Shown: piece by piece, positions 33,887-41,304 of the stretch | Layout of the letters: the number at the start of each line of letters is the position of its first letter | Numbering within the stretch: position 1 is the stretch's first letter | Source: Algoriphagus lacus | GTDB lineage: Bacteria; Bacteroidota; Bacteroidia; Cytophagales; Cyclobacteriaceae | Direction: 5' to 3' | Assembly: GCF_003583985.1 (NCBI RefSeq) | Contig: NZ_QXML01000002.1 | Coordinates: 1 to 64,000 of the forward strand | DNA length: 64,000 nt | Translations under genes and position numbers: made by a program | The notes under the pieces: generated by a model | Told to the model about the DNA's origin: nothing | Seen by the model: only the letters and a program-made list of their open reading frames with translations | Databases searched by the model: none

Positions 33887-35209
33887 CTACTCCTGATCCA
33901 AGGCTAAAACAGTATGGAGCAGTACATTGGCACCATTCTCCATATCCTCTGCCTTGGTAAATTCATTAAACGAATGGCTGATACCTCCTACACTGGGCAC
34001 GAAAATCATCCCCACAGGGGCGATCAAGGCCATTTGCTGGGAATCATGACCTGCCCCGCTTTGCATGTGCTTGGTTTGGAGCCCGAGGGCCATAGCAGCT
34101 GCATTGATTTTTTGTTTAAGAGAAGCATCCGTCAATGCGGGCAAATTGAAGCTGGGCTCCCGATGGAAAGCGATGCTGGTTTGGGTTTCTTTGGCAATAG
34201 ATTGGGCCTCGGATTCGATGGCTGCCAGGATTTGTTCGATTTTGTCAAAGGATAAATCACGGATTTCCAGACCCAAAATCACCTTGCCGGGGATGACGTT
34301 ATAGGCTCCTGGATGTGCCTCGACTTTTCCAACAGTTCCCACCTGATTGCCGGGCATAGCTGTGACGATTTCATTTACCGCAACGGTGAGTTTGGAGGCC
34401 GCGAGCATCGCATCTTTTCTCAATTTCATGGGAGTGGTGCCGGCATGATTGGAAAAGCCTTCCACAATTACCTCCACATCCAAAATCCCCACAATTCCTT
34501 CCACCACGCCGATTTGCAGGCCTTCAGCGTCCAGAATTCCTCCCTGCTCGATATGCAATTCCAGCCATGCGTGGAGGTCTCCTTTTTTACGCTCGGCACT
34601 TCGGATATCCTCGGGATTTCCTCCGATGGTGCGGATTCCTTCTGCCATCACCAAGCCGCTTTGGCTGATTTGCTTTAATCCTTCGGGGCTAAGTTTACCC
34701 ACCATGGCTTTGCTGCCGATCAATCCTCCTTCCTCATTGGCGAAAATGATCACCTCTAATGGATGTTCAGTCACCAGCTTTTTTTCATTCAGGATTTCGA
34801 TGACTTCCAAAGCAGCCAAACTTCCCAAGGTTCCGTCGTAATTTCCTCCATCCGGAACCATGTCTATGTGCGAGCCGAAGCCAATGGGTTTCAAGGCTGG
34901 ATTTTTTCCTTCCCGTCTCCCGATGATATTTCCACCCGCATCAATCCGGGGATTCAAGCTGGCTTTTTCCATCAAACCCATCATCCATTTTCTTCCCTCC
35001 ACATCCCCGGGAGTGAAGGCTACCCGGAACCCATGTCCCCGTTCATCCTGACCGAATTTTGCCAGCTCCGCGATTCGGTCCACAATCCGCTGTCGATTGA
35101 CTTTGGGGAGATTGGCGAAAAAGGGATTCGCCTGAAGGATGGGTAAGCCCAAGGCCGTGAGGCCAAGACTCGCCAAAGCAGATTTCTTCAAAAAGTCTCT
35201 TCGGATCAT
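33887..35209 (-). CDS. Tat-exported M20-family amidohydrolase (hydantoinase/carbamoylase type)
   Basis: A 440-residue di-zinc peptidase-fold hydrolase. The start at 35209 gives a twin-arginine signal (MIRRDFLKKSALASLGLTAL). Metal and catalytic motifs are GSHIDMVPDGGNYDGTLGS, FANEEGGLIGSKAM, ELHIEQGGILD and the late SGAGHDSQQMA. These fit the N-carbamoyl-L-amino-acid hydrolase/allantoate amidohydrolase group, whose members are usually cytoplasmic; export is notable. Substrate is unknown. It is monocistronic. Confidence 0.88.
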   Translation of the reverse strand: MIRRDFLKKSALASLGLTALGLPILQANPFFANLPKVNRQRIVDRIAELAKFGQDERGHGFRVAFTPGDVEGRKWMMGLMEKASLNPRIDAGGNIIGRREGKNPALKPIGFGSHIDMVPDGGNYDGTLGSLAALEVIEILNEKKLVTEHPLEVIIFANEEGGLIGSKAMVGKLSPEGLKQISQSGLVMAEGIRTIGGNPEDIRSAERKKGDLHAWLELHIEQGGILDAEGLQIGVVEGIVGILDVEVIVEGFSNHAGTTPMKLRKDAMLAASKLTVAVNEIVTAMPGNQVGTVGKVEAHPGAYNVIPGKVILGLEIRDLSFDKIEQILAAIESEAQSIAKETQTSIAFHREPSFNLPALTDASLKQKINAAAMALGLQTKHMQSGAGHDSQQMALIAPVGMIFVPSVGGISHSFNEFTKAEDMENGANVLLHTVLALDQE

Positions 35210-35363
35210 GAGGAATAGCGCTAGGTGAAGGAATAAGGTAGGAATTTTTGAAGAAAAACGAAGGCTTGGGAAGCCTGGAGTCAAGCCAGCAGACAGACCC
35301 ACTGACCATATGGACCCTTGTTTGAATTTGGTGGGAGATTGTTTATGTGGGGAATTACAAATT

Positions 35364-35398
35364 CAAAAAAATAAAAAGGTGTAGTCTCAAACTACACT
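35364..35398 (-). terminator. Minus-strand terminator beside the 21-bp repeat array
   Basis: A perfect seven-base stem (gtgtagt 35379-35385, actacac 35391-35397) with a five-base loop. On the minus strand it is followed by ctttttattttttt, so it would end transcripts that have crossed the repeat array. Confidence 0.75.
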
Positions 35399-35415
35399 CC
35401 GTGGGGTTCCAAGCT

Positions 35416-35790
35416 TGAAGTAAATAAGTTCAGCGCCGAACCAAAAAGGATCAACATTGGAGTAAAAAGCCTCAACTTCGAAGCAAAAAGCCTCAACTTC
35501 GGAGTAAAAAGGTCCAAGCTTGAGGTAAAAAGCTGGAACGTTGGAGCTAAAAGCCTGAACATTGAAGTAAAAAGGTTCAACACTGAAGCAAAAAGGCTCA
35601 AGCTTGAGGAAGATAACCTCAATGGTAAAGCAAAAAGCATCAAAGTTGAAGTAAAAAGGTTCAACACTGAAGTAAAAAGGCTCAAGTTTGAGCAAAATAA
35701 CCTCAATGGTGAAGCAAAAAGCCTAAACGTTGAAGTAAAAAGGTTCAAGCTTGAGGTAAATAAGGTCAACACTGGACCTAAAAGGTACTT
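35416..35790. repeat. 21-bp tandem array, 18 units in perfect register
   Basis: Degenerate units of the form gaagtaaaaaggttcaacact recur from about 35416 to 35790. The A-tract (usually gtaaaaagg or gcaaaaagc) recurs at 35422, 35443, 35464, 35485 and on to 35779 in 21-bp steps with no insertion or deletion over 17 periods, although units differ at many bases and one A-tract (near 35611) is lost. Because 21 is a multiple of three, several frames stay open: a plus-strand frame 35375-35833 with no ATG, GTG or TTG start, reading as E-V-K-R-F-N-T-like heptads, and two minus-strand frames with LFTS-type heptads and only GTG or TTG starts. I treat none as a confirmed gene. Confidence 0.85.
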
Positions 35791-35947
35791 TATTGGACTT
35801 CAGAAGGTAAGAAGAGATGGGAAATGGAATTAGAAATTCACTGAAAAAAAAGCGGAGATGAAATCTACGCTTAGGTGGGAAGTAGGAATAGCCCTTACCA
35901 GTAGCAAAATGTGTTTGAATAGTTTTGATTTAATGGTGTTGAGGGCA

Positions 35948-36259
35948 TTATTTTCTTTTCAAATGATCCAAAACTACAGTTGCCAAAGTAGAATTATCAA
36001 TTCCTTTTTTCTTACAAAAACTGCTTTCTAGCCAGATTTCTAAGTCCTTAGGACCTTTACTTGAATTACACGAGCGACAACAAAGTGCAATATTTTCAGG
36101 TCCATTGATTCGGATATCATTGATGATATGTTCCCATGATGGTTTTGATTTGGTAGAGCCATCAGGTTCCAAAAAGGAAATTCCGCAATAAACACAACTT
36201 AAATCCCTTGCTTTTACTAATTCTTCAACCTCTTTTGGAATGCCCCAGCGATTAGCCAT
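35948..36259 (-). CDS. HNH endonuclease
   Basis: A 103-residue HNH nuclease. The zinc-binding CVYC (Cys22/Cys25) and CRSCN (Cys61/Cys64) knuckles surround WEHIINDIRINGPENIALC, with the catalytic His44 and Asn56. It is small and single-domain, like homing or restriction-associated HNH proteins. It lies 103 bp downstream of the Mrr gene on the same strand and upstream of the 21-bp array. No partner methylase is seen. A role in defence or in mobility is inferred from context only. Confidence 0.88.
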   Translation of the reverse strand: MANRWGIPKEVEELVKARDLSCVYCGISFLEPDGSTKSKPSWEHIINDIRINGPENIALCCRSCNSSKGPKDLEIWLESSFCKKKGIDNSTLATVVLDHLKRK

Positions 36260-36362
36260 TTATTTATCTCTTAGTTTTGGACTTTTTATAAGTCTTTAAA
36301 ATCATTCAATTCGCAATTCTTCCTAAAATGGAGAAGAAAGTATTGGAAAAGCTAATTGGGCA

Positions 36363-37232
36363 TTATTCTTTAAACCTTTCAAAATAATTTAAATCCACAT
36401 CATAGACAGTTTTTGGCTTTAGGCCCAGCTTGACCATTTCAAACATTTGGATAAGTTTATTCCCGTCCACTAATTCTATTGGTGGAGCCCCATCTCTTGA
36501 AGCTTCCTTTTCTGCTTCTCTGGAAAATGTTCCTGTAGTGAGAATGATTCCTTTTTCAGCCCTACCTAACATAGCATTTCTAAAATCACCCACTTGGGCT
36601 CTTGAAACCGCGCCTTCATATCTCTTGCATTGAAAAATTACTTTGAAACTCACAAAAGGGTTAAGTTCTAATATTCCAAATCCATCGATGCCTCCATCGT
36701 GGGATTTTCCGGTCACTTCAACATTTTGGAAGCCATGTTCCCTAAGTAATTCTTTACAAACATTTTCAAATCCTGACGGAGATAGAGATTTTAGTACTGA
36801 GAGTAAATTGGTTTCAGCTGAAACTTCAACTTTATCTGGACCTTCTTCCTCTTGGTCTTCAATAATTTCAGTTTTGGTTTTGTCTTTTCTTATTTTTTGA
36901 TTGACCTCCACCCATTTTAAAAAGATTTCTCGGGACTCTTCTGGGGTTAAATGTGTATTCTTTCCTTTTTCGGTCAATTTCCAAGTTCCTCTTTCGGATG
37001 AATCTAAAAGTCCTTCCCAAATAAGGTATTGACGAGCCCAAGCAACTTGGTTATGGAATCTATTCACTCCGGATTTCAAAGCTTCATTAAGGAAGGATTC
37101 ATTCAGATTTAAATTCTGAGCAATTTTTTCTGAAACCTCTTTTGGTTTGCCTGAATACCCCAATTCTCTAAGTGCATCTAATAATGGCCCAAACCATTGG
37201 ACAAACTCTGATTGACCTTTCCTTTTTTTCAT
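36363..37232 (-). CDS. Mrr-type restriction endonuclease
   Basis: A 289-residue protein. The N-terminal winged-helix Mrr_N-like region spans residues about 8-92, followed by a charged linker (110-140). A C-terminal PD-(D/E)xK Mrr_cat domain contains FENVCKELLREHGF, the GGIDG aspartate (Asp183) and FQCKRY (Gln201, Lys203). Mrr enzymes cut modified (methylated) DNA, so it is a likely type IV restriction system against foreign modified DNA. It sits 29 bp after yifB on the same strand. The base composition is more AT-rich than the flanking genes, consistent with acquisition. Confidence 0.9.
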   Translation of the reverse strand: MKKRKGQSEFVQWFGPLLDALRELGYSGKPKEVSEKIAQNLNLNESFLNEALKSGVNRFHNQVAWARQYLIWEGLLDSSERGTWKLTEKGKNTHLTPEESREIFLKWVEVNQKIRKDKTKTEIIEDQEEEGPDKVEVSAETNLLSVLKSLSPSGFENVCKELLREHGFQNVEVTGKSHDGGIDGFGILELNPFVSFKVIFQCKRYEGAVSRAQVGDFRNAMLGRAEKGIILTTGTFSREAEKEASRDGAPPIELVDGNKLIQMFEMVKLGLKPKTVYDVDLNYFERFKE

Positions 37233-37261
37233 TTTATAGTTTTAAATTTTTCATTCCTATT

Positions 37262-38800
37262 TTATCCCGCCCAGCCTTCTCTATCCAGGCTCCGATACTG
37301 AATCGCTTCTGCCAAATGCTCCACTTTAATAGCCTCACTTCCGGCGATATCGGCGATGGTGCGTGCTACTTTCAGGATCCGGTCGTAGGCCCGGGCAGAA
37401 AGTCCAAGTCGCTCCATGGCAGTTTTCAGCAAAGCCTTGCCAGCTTCGTTGATCTGGCAGACTTCCTTGACCATATGCGAAGGCATCATGGCATTACAGA
37501 ACACTTCGGGATTGTTTTCAAACCGTAACTTTTGCCTTTCCCTTCCCTTGATCACCCGCTCCCGGATGGCTTTGCTGGATTCGCTTTTGCGGGTGGAGGT
37601 CATCTCGTCAAACTTCACCGGGGTCACTTCCACATGCAAGTCGATCCGGTCGAGCAGTGGCCCGCTGACCTTATTCAGGTAGCGCTGCACTATCCCGGGG
37701 CCGCAGACGCATTCCTTTTCGGGGTGGTTATAGTAGCCGCAGGGACAGGGATTCATACTGGCAATCAGCATAAAGTTGGCGGGGTAGTCCACCGAGACTT
37801 TGGCTCGGGAAATGGTGACTTTGCGCTCCTCTAGCGGTTGGCGCATGACTTCCAAAACCGTCCGCTTGAATTCGGGAAGTTCATCCAGAAAAAGCACCCC
37901 GTTGTGTGCTAAGGAGATTTCTCCCGGTTGGGGATTGCCTCCGCCTCCGACCAACGCTACGTCCGAAATGGTGTGGTGTGGACTGCGGAAAGGACGTTGA
38001 GCAAGGAGCGAGGCATTTCTTCCGAGCTTTCCGGCTACGGAATGGATCTTGGTCGTCTCCAAAGCCTCCTGCAGGGAGAGTGGAGGCAATATCGAAGGCA
38101 GGCGTTTGGCCAGCATGGTTTTTCCTGCACCGGGAGGCCCGATCATGATCACATTATGACCTCCGGCAGCTGCGATTTCCATGGCCCGTTTGATGTTTTC
38201 CTGGCCTTGCACATCGGCAAAGTCAAATTCGCTTTGGTCCAAAGAATGGTAAAAGATCTCCCGGGTATCGGTGACCAGGGGCTCGATGGCAAGTGTTCCT
38301 TGCAGGAAATCCACTGCTTGATCCATGGTCTCCACTCCGATGATATCGATGTTGTTGACGATGGAGGCTTCCTTGGCATTTTCCAGCGGAAGGATGAAGC
38401 CCTTGAATCCACGTTTTCGTGCTTCAATCGCAATGGGGAGCACGCCTTTGATCGGCCGGAGGTTTCCGTCGAGGGAGAGCTCGCCCATGATCACATAGCG
38501 GTCGAGTTCTGGAAAATTGACCTGTTCAGAAGCCTGAAGTATTCCCATGGCAATGGGCAAATCATAGGCTGAGCCTTCCTTTCGGACATCAGCTGGGGCA
38601 AGGTTGATGACTACTTTTTGACGTGGCATTCTGTAATTGAAATACTTCAGGGCAGATTCCACACGTTGTTGGGATTCTTTGACCGCAGAGTCGGGGAGTC
38701 CTACCATGAAAAAACTGGTGCCCTGGCCCACATTTACTTCAATTGTGATCAAGTTTGCATCCACGCCGGAGACGGCACTTCCAAAAGTTTTTGCTACCAT
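37262..38800 (-). CDS. comM: YifB/ComM family Mg-chelatase-like AAA+ ATPase
   Basis: A 512-residue protein. The start at 38800 gives the conserved MVAKTFGSAVSGVDA; a frame 12 codons longer lacks support. It has an N-terminal Lon-like ChlI domain (about 10-160), AAA+ core with Walker A IGPPGAGKTMLAKRL and Walker B VLFLDELPEF, a PCPCGYYNHPEKECVCG cysteine cluster and a C-terminal Mg-chelatase-type helical domain. ComM is a hexameric branch-migration helicase aiding integration of DNA taken up by natural transformation. Its neighbour Mrr is on the same strand. Confidence 0.93.
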   Translation of the reverse strand: MVAKTFGSAVSGVDANLITIEVNVGQGTSFFMVGLPDSAVKESQQRVESALKYFNYRMPRQKVVINLAPADVRKEGSAYDLPIAMGILQASEQVNFPELDRYVIMGELSLDGNLRPIKGVLPIAIEARKRGFKGFILPLENAKEASIVNNIDIIGVETMDQAVDFLQGTLAIEPLVTDTREIFYHSLDQSEFDFADVQGQENIKRAMEIAAAGGHNVIMIGPPGAGKTMLAKRLPSILPPLSLQEALETTKIHSVAGKLGRNASLLAQRPFRSPHHTISDVALVGGGGNPQPGEISLAHNGVLFLDELPEFKRTVLEVMRQPLEERKVTISRAKVSVDYPANFMLIASMNPCPCGYYNHPEKECVCGPGIVQRYLNKVSGPLLDRIDLHVEVTPVKFDEMTSTRKSESSKAIRERVIKGRERQKLRFENNPEVFCNAMMPSHMVKEVCQINEAGKALLKTAMERLGLSARAYDRILKVARTIADIAGSEAIKVEHLAEAIQYRSLDREGWAG

Positions 38801-38805
38801 AGGAC

Positions 38806-38836
38806 AATAAAAAAAGGAGACGTTTGGTCTCCTCAA
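38806..38836 (-). terminator. Minus-strand terminator
   Basis: On the minus strand, ggagac-caaac-gtctcc is followed by T8. It ends the small membrane-protein gene at 38863 just before the comM start. Confidence 0.88.
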
Positions 38837-38862
38837 TTTACTCGTTTGTGAAAATTAAATCT

Positions 38863-39231
38863 TTATTGATCCGTGAAATTTTGGCGTGGCCGTAGGATTC
38901 CGGGGTTTTCCTCCTGATTCTTTTGAGGAACAGGTTTGCTGGGCTGAGGCGTTTTGGGATGTTCAAAATCGTAGAGTTTGGCTTTCAACTCATTCATTTC
39001 AGTCTGCATTTTTTTGATCTGGTCATTCAGGTTGCTTTTGTGAATCAGACCTGCACCCCATGCGGCCAAAAACAGGATAAACCCAGTCAGAAACACCTTG
39101 ACCATAGACTCCGGAGTCAATGGATCCATTCCAAAAGTTGACCCCAACACATTGAAGGAAAGGAAAAAGATCAAAAACAACAGGAAGAAGATCAAAACTG
39201 CCAGTTGTAGGTAGTGGGCTATGGTTTTCAT
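38863..39231 (-). CDS. Small two-helix membrane protein with coiled-coil tail
   Basis: A 122-residue protein with two transmembrane helices (about 8-30 and 43-63), a short loop (STFGMDPLTPESM), then a predicted coiled coil (NDQIKKMQTEMNELKAKLYDF) and a Pro/Gln-rich tail. No family was recognised. It lies 30 bp after the ABC transporter gene on the same strand, so it may be co-transcribed with it. Function is unknown. Confidence 0.7.
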   Translation of the reverse strand: MKTIAHYLQLAVLIFFLLFLIFFLSFNVLGSTFGMDPLTPESMVKVFLTGFILFLAAWGAGLIHKSNLNDQIKKMQTEMNELKAKLYDFEHPKTPQPSKPVPQKNQEENPGILRPRQNFTDQ

Positions 39232-39261
39232 AAGGATGTCAATTAGTAGTAACCAATTTAA

Positions 39262-41094
39262 TCAAACGGATTGGATACTTGACAGTTTTTGGTAGATGCC
39301 GTCCAAGGCCATCAGTTCGGTATGCGTGCCCCGTTGTACAATTTGGCCTTTTTCGATGACCAAAATTTCATCCGCATGCTGAATGGTGCTCAGGCGATGG
39401 GCAATCACCAGCGTAGTCCGGTTGGTCATGAGCTTGGTTAATGCTTCCTGTACCAACAGCTCCGACTCGGAATCCAAGGCCGAAGTAGCTTCATCCAGGA
39501 TCAGAATTGGAGGATTTTTCAACACTGCCCGGGCGATGCTTAGCCGTTGTCTTTGCCCTCCGGAAAGTTTGGATCCCCGCTCCCCGATGGAGGTTTGGTA
39601 GCCGTTTTCCAGTTGGGAAATGAAGTTGTGGGCATTGGCGATTTTCGCCGCCTCTATCACCTGAGCCTCGGTGGCGTGCTCCATTCCAAATGCGATGTTG
39701 TTGAAAACGGTATCGTTGAAAAGGATCGATTCCTGGGTCACGATCCCCATCAATCCTCTCAGGTCTTCCGTCACAAAGTCTCTCAGATCAACGCCATCCA
39801 GCAAAATTGCCCCCGAACTTGGGTCATAGAATCTGGGAACCAAATCCGCCAAAGTGGATTTTCCCCCTCCGGAAGGCCCGACTAGAGCGATGGTTTTCCC
39901 ACGCTCCAGCTTGAAGTTGATGTCCTTTAATACCAGTTTGTCCTCGTAGGCAAAAGACACGTTTTGGAATTCAATGGTATGTTGGAACCCGGAAAGTTTC
40001 CTTGGATTAGCCGGGGATTTGATTTGGCTTTCGGTATCCACAACCTCGAAAATCCGCTCGGCAGAGGCAATTCCCCGCTGAATGCTGGATACTGCCCGGG
40101 AGATTTCTTTGGCAGGATTGAGGACTTGGGTAAAGATGATGATGTAGGTAATAAAGTCCGAGGCACTCAGATCGGATTCTCCACTTAGCACCAGGCTGCC
40201 ACCGTAAACGAGGATCCCGGCCACTACACTGACTCCCAAAAACTGGGAAATCGGAGAGGCCAGTTCATTTTTCCTGGCCATGCTGACATTTACCCGGGAA
40301 TAGTAGTCCGTCTCCACGTCAAACTTTTTCTCCACAAACCGACTTGCATTGAAGGCTTTGATGACCCGCATGCCTCCCAAGGTTTCATCGAGAATATTGA
40401 CAATCCGTCCGAGAGATTGCTGGCTTTGAACTGCCCGCTTTTTCAGCCGGCGGGTAATGCCTCCGATGATGGCTCCCGAAATCGGTATAATCAGAATTGT
40501 AAATAAGGTCAGTTTCACCGACATGAAAAACAGCACCGAGAAGTAGAGAATAATGGTAGCCGGTTCGCGGAAAACCACCCGGAGCGACTGAACGATGGTG
40601 TTTTCCACTTCCTGCACATCGTTGGTCATTTTGGACATTAGATCGCCTTTGCGCTCATTGGAAAAGTATCCGATGTGAAGGCCACCGACTTTTTGAAAGA
40701 TGTCCATCCGCATGCCTTTGATCACGGTGGCGCGGACTTTGGCCAGGACTACTCCGGAAAGGTAGGTGAATAGGTTGGACAGGAAGACCGAAATCACGAT
40801 GATGATGCAGACGAAAATCAGGGTCCCCATCTTTCCATAGTCATCCTGAACGCTCAGAAACTGATGGTTGAATAGCCCGGTGAAATAGTCCACGGAGAAA
40901 CTGAATGGAGGAAGGACGCGGTATTTTTCCAAAGCCTCCGGCTCCACCTGCTCAAAGATTACATCAAAAAGCGGCTTTAGCAGGGTAAAGTTGATCAGGC
41001 CAAAAATGATGGAAAAGAGCGTGTAAAAAATATAGGAGGGAACGAATCTGCCAAATGGACGGGCGTAAGACAGAATCCGAAGGTAGGTTTGCAT
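39262..41094 (-). CDS. MsbA-like ABC transporter, fused permease and ATPase
   Basis: A 610-residue half-transporter acting as a homodimer. A six-helix type IV exporter domain (about 15-340) is followed by an ATPase with Walker A ALVGPSGGGKSTL (about 404-415), signature KLSGGQRQRLSIARA, Walker B ILILDEATSALDSE and the switch histidine in LVIAHRLSTI. This matches lipid A or lipid flippases (MsbA group) in Bacteroidota, but other hydrophobic substrates are possible. It likely moves lipids across the inner membrane. Confidence 0.9.
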   Translation of the reverse strand: MQTYLRILSYARPFGRFVPSYIFYTLFSIIFGLINFTLLKPLFDVIFEQVEPEALEKYRVLPPFSFSVDYFTGLFNHQFLSVQDDYGKMGTLIFVCIIIVISVFLSNLFTYLSGVVLAKVRATVIKGMRMDIFQKVGGLHIGYFSNERKGDLMSKMTNDVQEVENTIVQSLRVVFREPATIILYFSVLFFMSVKLTLFTILIIPISGAIIGGITRRLKKRAVQSQQSLGRIVNILDETLGGMRVIKAFNASRFVEKKFDVETDYYSRVNVSMARKNELASPISQFLGVSVVAGILVYGGSLVLSGESDLSASDFITYIIIFTQVLNPAKEISRAVSSIQRGIASAERIFEVVDTESQIKSPANPRKLSGFQHTIEFQNVSFAYEDKLVLKDINFKLERGKTIALVGPSGGGKSTLADLVPRFYDPSSGAILLDGVDLRDFVTEDLRGLMGIVTQESILFNDTVFNNIAFGMEHATEAQVIEAAKIANAHNFISQLENGYQTSIGERGSKLSGGQRQRLSIARAVLKNPPILILDEATSALDSESELLVQEALTKLMTNRTTLVIAHRLSTIQHADEILVIEKGQIVQRGTHTELMALDGIYQKLSSIQSV

Positions 41095-41304
41095 CTAAAG
41101 AATCAGAGTGAATCAGCCTGCAAGTTACGGAAAATTGATTGCACAGGTTTTTGTTTGAAATCGAAGTTCATTTCATCATTACGAGGGGCTGGTTGGAGTG
41201 CGGTGATCTAGTGATAGAAATACTTTTCGAAGCAATCTTTTCTGGATCTGGGGAAATAGAACTATTAATGAGACTGATTCGCTTGGCTCGCAGTGCCACT
41301 CCGA

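Noticed and set aside
25593..35209. A SusC/SusD polysaccharide utilisation locus around the esterases
   Set aside because: No TonB-dependent receptor or SusD-like lipoprotein lies anywhere in the window, so the esterases, GH16 and sulfatase are treated as separate genes.
35387..35772. Two overlapping minus-strand open frames (102 and 126 codons) of LFTS-type heptads
   Set aside because: They arise because the 21-bp period keeps several frames open. Both start with TTG or GTG, overlap each other heavily and end inside a terminator hairpin. Reported as a repeat, not as genes.
35416..35790. Possible CRISPR array
   Set aside because: Units are contiguous 21-mers with graded drift and no unique spacers of 30 or more bases, and there are no cas genes in the window.
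37928..38572. A 214-codon plus-strand frame antisense to comM
   Set aside because: comM carries Walker motifs and full-length family features on the minus strand.
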